Shown here in pieces: positions 32,960 through 41,005 of a DNA stretch of 64,000 nt. The notes beneath the pieces are model-generated. The model worked only from the letters and a program-made list of their open reading frames with translations. It made no database searches and was not told the origin of the DNA. The DNA lies in NCBI RefSeq assembly GCF_004342665.1, contig NZ_SMBY01000011.1, positions 1 to 64,000 of the forward strand, read 5' to 3'. How positions within the stretch are numbered: position 1 is the first letter of the stretch; every line of letters begins with the position of its first letter. This DNA comes from Samsonia erythrinae. Its GTDB lineage: Bacteria; Pseudomonadota; Gammaproteobacteria; Enterobacterales; Enterobacteriaceae. Made by a program: the position numbers and the translations under genes.

Positions 32960-33185
32960 CTTTCACCTCAACATCAATCCATGTCACGACATCATCATTA
33001 ATCGAGATAATCAGGACATCGTTCTCTGTGAACGGTGAAAGTGGCTCGCTCTCAGGCTGTAGATGTAACCTAATCATTCCGTGATAGGTGATGTATCTGA
33101 CCCTATACCACTCATCAAATACTTCGATAACATCACCTGGAGCGATATCAATCGGTCGCTTCTTTGTTAAAAGTCGAATTGCCAT
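32952..33185 (-). CDS. Hypothetical phage protein
   Basis: A 77-residue, beta-rich protein (GDVIEVFDEWYRVRYITYHG) that may be a small barrel. The ATG at 33185 shares a base with the upstream stop codon. No family is recognised. It belongs to the tightly packed minus-strand row from O to terL. Confidence 0.55.
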   Translation of the reverse strand: MAIRLLTKKRPIDIAPGDVIEVFDEWYRVRYITYHGMIRLHLQPESEPLSPFTENDVLIISINDDVVTWIDVEVKDA

Positions 33186-33709
33186 CACTCCCCCTCAACC
33201 GGTATAATTGATCCCGCCTGCGAAAATGCCTCTACCCATTTGCGGGATTCAGCCAACGCTAAATCTGGTCGGCCCTGAGTCAAGCAGCCGACTATGTAAC
33301 CATGAGCGCCAATTGCTTCGATGAGAATTTGTTGCCCGATCTCTGTCGTCTGCTCCGATTCAACATTCACCACCCGCTCACGCTCTGCTGCTAACTGCTG
33401 CTTTAACGCGTCAATTGCTTCTAGAATTGATTCGTTATCCCCAGCACACCCCAGCTCATCAGCGAATTCTTTCTGAACTTTATCCGCACTTTCTACAATG
33501 AACTGTAATCTTGCGTTCTGCTGCTCAAGGGCTGCGATGTGGTCGAGAAGGCGGGTAATGTTTTCAGGAACTATCGCCAGCTCATATTCGTTTAACGCTA
33601 CAGAGTGGTCTGTTGTTACTAGCGCTCGCCTTGTGTGTGAAACATCCTTAAGTGCCTGTATTTTTGTTTCAATATCCGCAATCACTTCACTAATCGGTTT
33701 GTTGTTCAT
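33185..33709 (-). CDS. Ea22-like phage protein
   Basis: A 174-residue protein with a central coiled coil (LLDHIAALEQQNARLQFIVE) and a C-terminal helix pair. The arrangement resembles the ead/Ea22-like accessory proteins of lambdoid phages; function is unknown. It overlaps its neighbours by 1 bp on one side and 4 bp on the other. Confidence 0.5.
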   Translation of the reverse strand: MNNKPISEVIADIETKIQALKDVSHTRRALVTTDHSVALNEYELAIVPENITRLLDHIAALEQQNARLQFIVESADKVQKEFADELGCAGDNESILEAIDALKQQLAAERERVVNVESEQTTEIGQQILIEAIGAHGYIVGCLTQGRPDLALAESRKWVEAFSQAGSIIPVEGE

Positions 33710-34032
33710 GCTGCACCGCCAATACGCTTCAATTCGTCATGGGCCTCACACATCAGGCCAATGGCTTTCAGTTTCAAGCTCTCTAATTCCCCTGCGACTT
33801 TATTGGCCTCTTTTGCAACAAAATCTAAGGCTGTAACGTAGACAGGAAAGAACGCATAATGCTCATCCATGTACATCGTTCCGTTTTTTGAGTAATTAAC
33901 TTTCAACCTATATCCCTTATATGTTCGCTTAATTACCTCCCGCTCTGTAATTAAAGGGACGAGGCCTTTTAGCTCGCTAGGAATGTAATTTTTTGTGACA
34001 GGATTTCTATCAACTACAAAAATGGTATTCAT
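33706..34032 (-). CDS. Hypothetical phage protein
   Basis: A 108-residue protein: an N-terminal strand MNTIFVVDRNPV, a basic middle and a C-terminal helix ending KRIGGAA. It overlaps its neighbours by 4 bp on both sides. No family is recognised. Confidence 0.5.
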   Translation of the reverse strand: MNTIFVVDRNPVTKNYIPSELKGLVPLITEREVIKRTYKGYRLKVNYSKNGTMYMDEHYAFFPVYVTALDFVAKEANKVAGELESLKLKAIGLMCEAHDELKRIGGAA

Positions 34033-34427
34033 ACCTTCCCCTCCCGCAATTGTTGGGCGAATTCCTCTAACTCTTCTATCGTAAGTTCGGCGGGTACATT
34101 CCCAGCGGTAGCCCAGCAGATTAATTTATCAACCGCCTTTGCCCCTATTTCACGCAATGCGGCGTCAGTTTTCGGTGTTTTCATGGCTGTTTTAAGAATG
34201 TCTGCGTACCATTCTGCGTATTGATATTTGAGGACATTTCCTCCCAATTCCTCCCACATATCAGGAGCGGTAGAAAACTCAGCGGCTGATTTCAGCGCCG
34301 CATTCTCAGCAACCAACTCATCCCGCTGGCGTTCGAGTTCTGCGACCCTGCGTTTCAACTCCTGACGATCAGCGATAGATGCCTCATAATTGGCCCCTAC
34401 AAGCTTTAACTGATTTAAAATATCCAC
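34029..34427 (-). CDS. Ea22-like coiled-coil phage protein
   Basis: A 132-residue protein with an N-terminal coiled coil (KRRVAELERQRDELVAENAA) and an acidic helical C-terminus (LTIEELEEFAQQLREGK). The end and layout resemble the C-terminal part of Ea22-like proteins. Function is unknown. Confidence 0.5.
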   Translation of the reverse strand: MDILNQLKLVGANYEASIADRQELKRRVAELERQRDELVAENAALKSAAEFSTAPDMWEELGGNVLKYQYAEWYADILKTAMKTPKTDAALREIGAKAVDKLICWATAGNVPAELTIEELEEFAQQLREGKV

Positions 34428-34436
34428 GTTAACCCC

Positions 34437-34787
34437 TCAAAACTCCTCAACTTCCCACCCGCCACCAGCTTTAACAGCCCGTGGCTTTATGGCGATAAAC
34501 CGGAATGGATAGATGTCAGCCGCGACTTTGATTTTCACGCGGGCATCATCCTGCCAGTACCCTTTAACTTCATGCATTTCAATGGTTCCGCTGGCGGTCA
34601 TTACTGCAAAGTCCGGCGTGTAAAACGTGTTATCCGCCAGCCTCAACTTGACACCCTCGAACCGATACCAGAGAACTTCCCCTGCCCGCTTCAAAATCTC
34701 CAAATGCTGCGAGTAGGCGGTTTCGGTCTTATTCATCTGCCCGACTTTGAGACGCCCCAACGCAAACGAACTATTAACCCTTTTCAT
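34437..34787 (-). CDS. DUF1064 family, nuclease-like phage protein
   Basis: A 116-residue protein with the compact pattern of the DUF1064 family: YRFEGVKLRLADNTFYTPDF, then TIEMHEVKGYW, then a helix RVKIKVAADIYP and FIAIKP. Asp in YTPDF and Glu-x-Lys in HEVKG are arranged as in PD-(D/E)XK nucleases, so it may resolve recombination or replication intermediates. GGGAGTG precedes the ATG. Two phage operators stand just upstream. Confidence 0.7.
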   Translation of the reverse strand: MKRVNSSFALGRLKVGQMNKTETAYSQHLEILKRAGEVLWYRFEGVKLRLADNTFYTPDFAVMTASGTIEMHEVKGYWQDDARVKIKVAADIYPFRFIAIKPRAVKAGGGWEVEEF

Positions 34788-34798
34788 TGCACTCCCTA

Positions 34799-34836
34799 AT
34801 TACCCCCATTGGTAATAACATTACCTAACAGGTAAT
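34799..34836. promoter_or_regulatory. Paired phage operators
   Basis: ATTACC-N6-GGTAAT at 34799-34816 is followed by ATTACCTAACAGGTAAT at 34820-34836, about 10 bp before the start of the DUF1064 gene. An AAAACG/CGTTTT-bounded hairpin at about 34886-34918 lies further upstream; no gene is seen in 34837-35030. Confidence 0.65.
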
Positions 34837-35030
34837 CTTTTGCAAGTAAAAAATGCGATTCTTCTCGAAATCGCCCTATGCCTATAAAACGCTCTCAATC
34901 GAATTGTGAGCCGTTTTATTTCCTGTTAACCGTTTGTACGTATTGGTGCTTGTTGTCTCTGTCACGTTGCGATTTGACACCTATTTGACCGTAACGACTG
35001 CATTGATCACTCTATGACCCTGCTCATCGT

Positions 35031-35192
35031 TTAATCCTCAATGTCTTCGTTATCAATCCATCGTTGCAGCACAACAATCAGTTGCTGCGCCTGTTCCCTG
35101 TCGATTGCCAGACCGTCACTACCGATGGAAAGCATCCAGCCCAAATCTTCCACCTCCAGCCCATAGCAGTCTTCGTTTTCTGGAATAATCAC
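35031..35192 (-). CDS. Small hypothetical phage protein
   Basis: A 53-residue acidic protein starting at a GTG at 35192 behind GGGGGTG. A longer upstream frame lies inside the P gene and has no binding site. The sequence IDREQAQQLIVVLQRWID forms a clear helix. No family is recognised. Confidence 0.45.
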   Translation of the reverse strand: MIIPENEDCYGLEVEDLGWMLSIGSDGLAIDREQAQQLIVVLQRWIDNEDIED

Positions 35193-35211
35193 GAAACACC
35201 CCCGTATTTGG

Positions 35212-35856
35212 TTATTTAACGTACCTAACACCAGCAGCCATTTGAGCCGCAGGAGTGACCCATGACGGAATATCTGATTTAGCAGCAATCGCCTTTCGTA
35301 CAGGAGGAACAGGGATCCCCCTCTGGCTGCGCTTTACCCAATAATCCAGCTTCTCAGCCGCCAGATTCCGTAACTCATTTTCGTTCAGGTTCCGCTCTGA
35401 GCCCTGACGCCGAATATCGACGCAAATATGATAGAGAACGCTATGCGACCAAGGGTATTTCTCTGCGCTGTCGTACTTAAAAACTTTGTTCCTCCAGTCC
35501 CAATAAGCGCCCATGACATCATCAACGCTGACACCAAATACATTCGCGCCAGATTCGGCAACTAGACTGATAAACTCAGCCAGATCAGGGGGCCATGTAT
35601 TGCCAGCAGCACAGCGATCGATACATGCCCGAACCACCTTACCGATCTGCGTTTCCGTCAGTTGCCCTATTGCAGCTATCCATGGTGATGATGGTTCCGC
35701 GCCGTTCTTCGCTATCCACCGATCCGCGTACAGCTCGATCATCGCCTGCCACAGATCGCGCATATTGCTCTCCGTAACGTTCTTCGGTTGCCCGTAAGAA
35801 TTTCTGCATTGCGCGAGATTTACCACTCGCCCAGTGCTCTGGCTGTTTTCCTGCAT
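35212..35856 (-). CDS. Phage replication protein P
   Basis: A 214-residue lambda P-type helicase loader. Recognised blocks are LWQAMIELYADRWIAKNGAEP, then WIAAIGQLTETQIGKVVRAC, then WPPDLAEFISL, then YHICVDIRRQ. It delivers the host DnaB helicase to the origin. Two starts have good SD sites: 35856 (GGAGGTTCAG) and 35763 (GGAGAGCAAT). The longer form overlaps the O-type gene by 218 bp, the shorter by 125 bp. Confidence 0.75.
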   Translation of the reverse strand: MQENSQSTGRVVNLAQCRNSYGQPKNVTESNMRDLWQAMIELYADRWIAKNGAEPSSPWIAAIGQLTETQIGKVVRACIDRCAAGNTWPPDLAEFISLVAESGANVFGVSVDDVMGAYWDWRNKVFKYDSAEKYPWSHSVLYHICVDIRRQGSERNLNENELRNLAAEKLDYWVKRSQRGIPVPPVRKAIAAKSDIPSWVTPAAQMAAGVRYVK

Positions 35857-36541
35857 CTGAACCTCCGTTATGTTTCAATTCAAAGAGCCCTTGCCAACAG
35901 TTGGCCATGCTCTGCTTGATGATCTCCGCCTGTCTTTGCAGGTCGCCGCCTGAAAGGTTTATCAGGTTTGTGATTGCCGCCCCTTCGCTTCTCGATGTTG
36001 GAGCATAGGATCTCAACTTGAGATCCTTCCTGTATCGCTTCCATTCCTCCCATGCCTCGACGTTCAAGTTATCGGGGTAAGGAAATTCCTTTTTTTGTTT
36101 TGGGGGAGTAAGAGGGGGATCTTTATTTATATCTTCCTCTTCCTCTTCCTCTGGTAACGCTTTTTGTAACGCTTGTTGCGTTACTTTTTGCGTTACATTT
36201 TTTCTATGTTCTGCCACCCTTCTGTTTGTAAGTGCCCGTTTTTTAGATGATTCCCCGTTATGCCTATCGAAGTTTGGGAAAATGAGAAAATTTCCATCAT
36301 ATGCAAGCCAACCGACATTAATCAGCGAATCAGCGAAACCGGTAACAAAAGCGATACGATCTAGTACGCTCTTTGTAACGCTGCCAGCGTTACCGTCTAT
36401 TGTCTGTTGGTCGGCCCATGCCCATATGCGAACCAACTTCCCAAGAACGGCATCGGGATCGATACTTAACTCTTCGGCCATCTTGTGAATCTCTGGCTTG
36501 TCTGGGGTAATAACCTCAACCTTTATCCAACTGCTCGCCAT
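35639..36541 (-). CDS. Phage replication protein O-like (DnaT-like)
   Basis: A 300-residue protein. Residues 1-110 contain the N-terminal block SSWIKVEVITPDKPEIHKMA and KLVRIWAWADQQTIDGNAGS that are typical of phage replication initiators. An acidic/Pro linker (EEEEEEDINKDPPLTPP) follows near 130-150. The C-terminal domain around LKLRSYAPTSRSEGAAITNL is DnaT-like and should bind DNA or the loader. The end overlaps the P gene in another frame over an unusually long stretch. Confidence 0.7.
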   Translation of the reverse strand: MASSWIKVEVITPDKPEIHKMAEELSIDPDAVLGKLVRIWAWADQQTIDGNAGSVTKSVLDRIAFVTGFADSLINVGWLAYDGNFLIFPNFDRHNGESSKKRALTNRRVAEHRKNVTQKVTQQALQKALPEEEEEEDINKDPPLTPPKQKKEFPYPDNLNVEAWEEWKRYRKDLKLRSYAPTSRSEGAAITNLINLSGGDLQRQAEIIKQSMANCWQGLFELKHNGGSDAGKQPEHWASGKSRAMQKFLRATEERYGEQYARSVAGDDRAVRGSVDSEERRGTIITMDSCNRATDGNADR

Positions 36542-36735
36542 CAGATCACCTCCCGCGCAGATCTAAGCAGATCACTTATCTCCTTTCTCTGGCGACCTGA
36601 CGCCTCAGCCATGCATTGAACACAGCCACCATTGGTTACGTACCGCTCGCTATCGTGTCCGTATTTGCACAGTTTTCCCGTGTAGTACCTGTTTTTTCCT
36701 GACCTGATAGCCTCAAGTCTGGTAATTATTTTCAC
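36541..36735 (-). CDS. Small zinc-finger-like phage protein
   Basis: A 64-residue protein starting at a GTG at 36735 behind GGGGGT. The motif RYYTGKLCKYGHDSERYVTN followed by GCVQC has Cys and His spaced like the small HNH/zinc-ribbon proteins of enterobacterial phages (C-x2-G-H, C-x2-C). It precedes the O gene with a 1-bp overlap. The function is not known. Confidence 0.55.
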   Translation of the reverse strand: MKIITRLEAIRSGKNRYYTGKLCKYGHDSERYVTNGGCVQCMAEASGRQRKEISDLLRSAREVI

Positions 36736-36797
36736 CCATACCCCCAAAATCTAAGATTTAGATATCGGTAATTTTGCACCAATACCGAAAAAGATCA

Positions 36798-36817
36798 ACC
36801 AAATTTGCAAATTTGGT
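36798..36817. promoter_or_regulatory. Perfect 20-bp palindrome upstream of replication genes
   Basis: ACCAAATTTGCAAATTTGGT is a perfect palindrome that continues into a GGTAATT half-site. It lies between the cro terminator and the first replication gene. Confidence 0.6.
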
Positions 36818-36849
36818 AATTCCGATCATCAATCCGTGATTTGGGCAAC

Positions 36850-36875
36850 AAAAAAGGCCGCCAGTTGGCGACCTT
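36850..36875 (-). terminator. Terminator after cro
   Basis: On the minus strand AAGGTCGCCA and TGGCGGCCTT form a stem with one mismatch, followed by TTTTTTGTTG. Its place between cro and the replication genes recalls tR1 of lambda. Confidence 0.65.
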
Positions 36876-36892
36876 CTCCGTCGTGGCTTCCC

Positions 36893-37111
36893 TTACAGGA
36901 ACCACATTGTTAGCTCTTTTTTGTCAACACCAACACCGTTTGAATTCATTGATTTACTTAATCTTTTTATGAAATTAATGGATGGTTCTCGTGTCTTACG
37001 TATAACGTGGGTAACCATGTAATGCGCGGTGGTGCCAGCCTCGGACGCGATTTTATGCCGCATAGATTTGGACAGGCTGAGCCACGTCTGTTTCAGGTCA
37101 AATTGTTCCAT
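36893..37111 (-). CDS. Cro-like regulator
   Basis: A 72-residue basic protein, ATG at 37111 behind GGGGGC. The helical stretch SMRHKIASEAGTTAHYMVTH followed by IKRLSKSMN suggests a helix-turn-helix. It is divergent to the repressor gene across operator repeats and followed by a terminator, which is the position of cro in lambdoid phages. Confidence 0.6.
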   Translation of the reverse strand: MEQFDLKQTWLSLSKSMRHKIASEAGTTAHYMVTHVIRKTREPSINFIKRLSKSMNSNGVGVDKKELTMWFL

Positions 37112-37144
37112 AAAGCCCCCAAACACATCTTTAACCAAAAAATG

Positions 37145-37208
37145 ATTACCTGAATGTAGCTCTTTTTCAGATTAATTACCACTCAGGTAAGTTTACCTGT
37201 CTGGTAAT
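37145..37208. promoter_or_regulatory. Central phage operator region between cro and repressor
   Basis: ATTACCACTCAGGTAAG (37175-37191) and TTTACCTGTCTGGTAAT (37192-37208) abut exactly. A third, weaker site begins ATTACCTGAAT at 37145. The cluster fills the gap between the two divergent regulators, like the OR region of lambda. Confidence 0.7.
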
Positions 37209-37259
37209 CAATGCTCTAATTATTTCAGGTTTATTGCATATTAAATTGTTATTTTTTGG

Positions 37260-37850
37260 ATGGTGATGATGAGGGATTTGTTTGCGATTCGACGGGAAAA
37301 CCTGATCGAAATAATGGAAAAACATTACGACGGGAAACAGGTGTCGATCGCTCGCGCCATTGGTCTAAATCCTACGCTGATTAGTCGCTGGATTTCTGGT
37401 AAAAAAATCGGCGACAAAATGGCTCGGAAGATTGAGGACGCCACTCGACAACCACGGAATTGGCTGGATATCGATCATAAAGATTACCTGATGCCATCCA
37501 AGCCGGCTGATGAAATAGGCGAGATCGGCATTATCGCAGCGAAAAACCTACGCGCATGGATGAACCATAATCCTCCGATGCGAAACCAGGCGAGAATCTC
37601 ACGCGCCAGCGGCGTGGCCGCTTCTACCGTTGGTCGATTTCTGGACGCAGAAACCAGTATCAGCATTAACAACCTATATGCCATCGCTAGTGCATTCGGG
37701 CGCCGCGGTTACGAGTTGCTAATCTCCCCCGACGATCCGGAAATCATTAATTACGACAAACGTGGTTACGCGAAGCTGTCCAAAGAGGACAAGGCAGCAG
37801 TAGAGCAATTCATCGAATTTATGATCAACAAGAACGAAGCCAATCAATAG
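37260..37850 (+). CDS. Phage repressor with two HTH domains
   Basis: A 196-residue protein. An N-terminal helix-turn-helix reads KQVSIARAIGLNPTLISRWI (about residues 25-45). A second one reads NQARISRASGVAASTVGRFL (about 105-125). The C-terminal tail is short and there is no S24 peptidase domain, so RecA-driven self-cleavage is not expected. Induction would then depend on the antirepressor at 28312. Three ATG codons lie at 37260, 37266 and 37269; the true start is not certain. It most likely binds the ATTACC-N5-GGTAAT sites. Confidence 0.7.
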   Translation: MVMMRDLFAIRRENLIEIMEKHYDGKQVSIARAIGLNPTLISRWISGKKIGDKMARKIEDATRQPRNWLDIDHKDYLMPSKPADEIGEIGIIAAKNLRAWMNHNPPMRNQARISRASGVAASTVGRFLDAETSISINNLYAIASAFGRRGYELLISPDDPEIINYDKRGYAKLSKEDKAAVEQFIEFMINKNEANQ

Positions 37851-37890
37851 AGCGCCGCCCGGCGCCCACATCCTAACCCCTCCCAAAAAG

Positions 37891-37980
37891 ATTACCTGCG
37901 CGGTAATTTTATTCGCATTAACGATTGACAACGGGTAATTATTGGTAATAATTGAGCATAAAGATTACCTGCGCGGTAAT
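37891..37980. promoter_or_regulatory. Early promoter flanked by identical operators
   Basis: ATTACCTGCGCGGTAAT occurs at 37891-37907 and again, identical, at 37964-37980. Between them lies TTGACA at 37925 with a TAATAA-type -10 box at 37946, which would drive the rightward recombination genes. Two GGTAAT half-sites at 37934 and 37945 overlap this promoter. Confidence 0.65.
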
Positions 37981-38121
37981 CACGCTCTTTAACAATAGGC
38001 AGGCACACACAACCCACAATCCCATTGTGCCGGGGATGTCTGAGCTAACCCGTTGAAATCGGAACGCCAGATCGGAATGTGACAATTTAAGACCGAAAGG
38101 GCGTTTTTTTACGCCTAAATG

Positions 38122-38158
38122 ATTACCCACGGGGTAATCTATTTACTCTAGGGGTAAT
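38122..38158. promoter_or_regulatory. Tandem phage operators
   Basis: ATTACCCACGGGGTAAT (38122-38138) is followed by TTTACT-N5-GGTAAT (38142-38158), ending just before the ATG at 38160. Confidence 0.6.
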
Positions 38159-38159
38159 C

Positions 38160-38306
38160 ATGAAATACGTATATCGCGATGGTAAATACACATTCACAGC
38201 CTGCGGCACTGGACAGATGCGCGAGTTCGACGATTTCCGCGCCGGATTGCATTGGGCATTTACAACCAAACATGCGGCTCACGTCGCGTCAGAAATGGGT
38301 GAGTAA
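38160..38306 (+). CDS. Small hypothetical phage protein
   Basis: A 48-residue protein (MKYVYRDGKYTFTACGTGQM and on) directly after two operator sites, first gene of the rightward early unit. Such short genes are common at this place in lambdoid prophages. No family is recognised. Confidence 0.45.
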   Translation: MKYVYRDGKYTFTACGTGQMREFDDFRAGLHWAFTTKHAAHVASEMGE

Positions 38307-38308
38307 TC

Positions 38309-38557
38309 ATGAGCAAACAAACAGGTGGACCAGCGTTTCCATATTCTGGCGTTCACAAAGGAGATAACGAAAATTACATAATTGATAATCACGGCATGAC
38401 ATTGCGCGATTATTTCGCAAGAGAGGCTCTTGGATTGTGTTTTGCGCAATATCTAAATCACGCCGAAGTTGAGGGATTTAGTGAAGGATGGCGGGAAGGG
38501 GTTGCAAGCGATGCTTACTTGATGGCCGACGCCATGCTGAAAGCGCGGGAGGGTTAG
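38309..38557 (+). CDS. Hypothetical phage protein
   Basis: An 82-residue protein with the pattern GGPAFPYSG at the start, then HGMTLRDYFAREAL and a helix ending DAMLKAREG. This pattern is widespread in phage early regions, but its function is unknown. It starts 2 bp after the preceding gene. Confidence 0.6.
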   Translation: MSKQTGGPAFPYSGVHKGDNENYIIDNHGMTLRDYFAREALGLCFAQYLNHAEVEGFSEGWREGVASDAYLMADAMLKAREG

Positions 38558-38559
38558 CC

Positions 38560-38937
38560 ATGAACTACCAGCAAATGATCGAGGATCTCGTCGAATCGTA
38601 TGAATCACTATTATCATCCGATCCCGACGAACAGGAGTGGCTAGAAAATGAGGTAATGACTCGCCTCAACAGCAAAGCGCTCGGAATTAATTTTGATGGG
38701 CTGCGTGGCGCATTAACCGATGTTTCTCGCAAGGCGTTCAGTCAGGAAGCCCGCGGACTGGTTGAGGGTCGCGACCCGCTGGATGCGTATTTCTATTCCA
38801 GCGCAGTAGAGGAATACCTGTCCGGCGTTCAATGCGACCTGATGCGCCAATGCGTCATTCTGGAACGTGCGCTGGCTCTGTCAGCGGCGGCGAATCCGAC
38901 ATATGAGCGGTTGTCTACGGGGGAATGGGTATCATGA
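38560..38937 (+). CDS. Hypothetical phage protein
   Basis: A 125-residue helical, acidic protein starting at 38560, 2 bp after the previous gene. It overlaps the exonuclease gene by 4 bp. No family is recognised. Confidence 0.5.
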   Translation: MNYQQMIEDLVESYESLLSSDPDEQEWLENEVMTRLNSKALGINFDGLRGALTDVSRKAFSQEARGLVEGRDPLDAYFYSSAVEEYLSGVQCDLMRQCVILERALALSAAANPTYERLSTGEWVS

Positions 38938-39833
38938 TGAAAAATGCAGGAAGCATGGATCGGAGTAAGTACCTTGGCGGCTCGGACGTAGCCGCCATCC
39001 TCGGTATTAGTCCGTGGAGGACGCCTTTAGAAGTTTATCTGGATAAGGTGCAACCACGGGTAAAACCTATCGACCCAGCTAAGCAAAAGGTTTTCACTCG
39101 CGGCCAGCGCATGGAGCCTTACGTAATTGACCTTCTGGCCGAAGAAACTGGTCTGGATATCGTACATCGCGGCAACCGCTACATTCACCCTGATTACGGA
39201 TTCATCGCGGCTGAAATTGACGCAGAGGCGGCCAGCGGGGAAAACATCGAGATCAAGACGGTAAGCCCATTCAAAGCGAAGGAGTGGGGGGAAGTGCAGA
39301 CCGATGCAATCCCCGTTCATTACACCGCTCAGGCTATGCACGGCATGATGGTAACGGGAAAAGATGTGTGCGTGTTCGGCGTTCTCATTGGTGGTGATGA
39401 CTTCCGCATCTATCGTGTTGAGCGTGATCAGGAAACGATTGATGCAATACTGGCGCGCGAAATTGAGTTTTGGGATCGGGTAACAAATCTGAATCCACCG
39501 CCTGCCAGCACGGTTAGTGACATCATTTCGATGTTCGAAAGTGACGCGGGAACCAGCATCGAGGCAGACGGCAAAGTTATTCAGCTTTACAACGACCTGC
39601 GTGCACTCAAAAAACAGGAGAAAGACGCAAAATCAGAGATCGACGTTATCGAAGAAAAGTTAAAGCTGTTTATGCAGGATAACGCGATCCTTTCCGTTGA
39701 CGGCAAGCCGATTGCCACATGGAAAACGCAAAGCAGTAGCCGCTTCGACCAGACAGCATTCAAAGAAGCACACCCCGGCCTATACGATAAGTTCAAAAAG
39801 TCCTCAACCAGTCGAGTTTTCCGACTGAAATAA
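38934..39833 (+). CDS. YqaJ-family phage exonuclease
   Basis: A 300-residue lambda-exonuclease-like nuclease. Typical motifs are YLGGSDVAAILGISPWRTPLEVY near the N-terminus, RGQRMEPYVIDLLAEETG, then the catalytic AAEIDAEAA... and IEIKTVSP (the Asp and Glu-x-Lys), and QAMHGMMVTG. It trims DNA ends for recombination with RecT, its downstream neighbour. The C-terminal 100 residues are a helical extension. The start at 38934 overlaps the previous gene. Confidence 0.8.
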   Translation: MMKNAGSMDRSKYLGGSDVAAILGISPWRTPLEVYLDKVQPRVKPIDPAKQKVFTRGQRMEPYVIDLLAEETGLDIVHRGNRYIHPDYGFIAAEIDAEAASGENIEIKTVSPFKAKEWGEVQTDAIPVHYTAQAMHGMMVTGKDVCVFGVLIGGDDFRIYRVERDQETIDAILAREIEFWDRVTNLNPPPASTVSDIISMFESDAGTSIEADGKVIQLYNDLRALKKQEKDAKSEIDVIEEKLKLFMQDNAILSVDGKPIATWKTQSSSRFDQTAFKEAHPGLYDKFKKSSTSRVFRLK

Positions 39834-39847
39834 TCTACGGAGATATT

Positions 39848-40837
39848 ATGTCGACTAACGCATTAAAAGCTGCGGCAACCGGCGGCGCGGTTACGCGCAC
39901 CAACGAAAAACCTAAAACACTGGATCAGTTGCTTGCCAGCCCAAAAATCAAGGCGCAAATGGCGCTTGCCCTTCCCCGCCACATGACGGCTGACCGGCTT
40001 GCCCGTATCGCCACCACGGAGATCCGCAAGGTGCCGAAGTTGGCAACTTGTGATCAGGTGAGTTTTCTCGGCGCGATTATGCAGTGTGCGCAGTTGGGCT
40101 TAGAGCCGGGAGGCGCGCTTGGACACGCCTATCTACTTCCGTTCGACAAGCGCCAGAAAGTTAATGGTCGCTGGGAAACGGTGGCAACTGAGGCGCAATT
40201 GATTATCGGTTATCGCGGCATGATTGACCTTGCACGCCGATCCGGTCAAATCCTTAGTATCTCTGCGCGAACTGTCTACCAGAATGACAAATTCAGCTAT
40301 GCGTATGGGCTGGAAGAGACACTGGAACATGTCCCGAATGAAACCGGAAACCGCGGCGATCTAACCCATGTCTATGCCGTGGCGCGACTAAAAGACGGTG
40401 GTGTGCAATTTGAGGTAATGAGTCGCGCTGATGTCGAGAAAGTCAGAGCCATGAGTAAGGCAGGCAGTAATGGCCCATGGGTTGACCACTTCGACGAAAT
40501 GGCGAAAAAGACGGTTATTCGCCGCCTGTTTAAGTACCTGCCAGTATCTATCGAGCTACAACAAGCTGTTGTACTGGATGAGAAAGCCGAAGCTGGCATA
40601 GCGCAGGACAACGGCGCCGCGTTGACTGGTGAGTATTCGGTTGTTGACGATACGCCACCTCCGTCGCTTGCCAATGACGAAATAAATCCTGATGAATTAC
40701 TATCCGGCTTTGTGGAAGCTGCCAACGTCGCTAAGACCGTAGAAGAACTGGACGCAGTCTACGCAGCAGTCGCCGCGCCACTCGCCAGTCACTACGACGT
40801 GTTGCAGCAGGTTACCGATATTCACGGTACGCCATGA
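39848..40837 (+). CDS. recT: Recombinase RecT
   Basis: A 329-residue single-strand annealing protein. Recognised blocks are LDQLLASPKIKAQMALALPR, then QCAQLGLEPGGALGHAYLLPF, then LIIGYRGMIDLARRSG, then DHFDEMAKKTVIRRLFKYLP. It pairs complementary strands produced by the YqaJ exonuclease. The last 90 residues are acidic. It is separated from the nuclease gene by 14 bp and overlaps the next small gene by 4 bp. Confidence 0.9.
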   Translation: MSTNALKAAATGGAVTRTNEKPKTLDQLLASPKIKAQMALALPRHMTADRLARIATTEIRKVPKLATCDQVSFLGAIMQCAQLGLEPGGALGHAYLLPFDKRQKVNGRWETVATEAQLIIGYRGMIDLARRSGQILSISARTVYQNDKFSYAYGLEETLEHVPNETGNRGDLTHVYAVARLKDGGVQFEVMSRADVEKVRAMSKAGSNGPWVDHFDEMAKKTVIRRLFKYLPVSIELQQAVVLDEKAEAGIAQDNGAALTGEYSVVDDTPPPSLANDEINPDELLSGFVEAANVAKTVEELDAVYAAVAAPLASHYDVLQQVTDIHGTP

Positions 40838-40995
40838 TTGCCGGTTATGTGTTCAGCATTCTGGCGAAGGACGGAATTCAGGAAAATGTAGCCGCACTCG
40901 TTAAATCTATTTTTTGGCTGCCAGTAATGGCTATCGTAATTTATGTATACATCGTCGCCAGAGTGTTTGGTGATGAGGGCAATCCGACAGATTAG
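40834..40995 (+). CDS. Small single-helix membrane protein
   Basis: A 53-residue protein whose ATG overlaps the recT stop (ATGA). Residues 25-46 (SIFWLPVMAIVIYVYIVARV) form a membrane helix. It is too short to name and is probably cotranslated with recT. The role is not known. Confidence 0.5.
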   Translation: MIAGYVFSILAKDGIQENVAALVKSIFWLPVMAIVIYVYIVARVFGDEGNPTD

Positions 40996-41005
40996 GAATA
41001 ACCGC

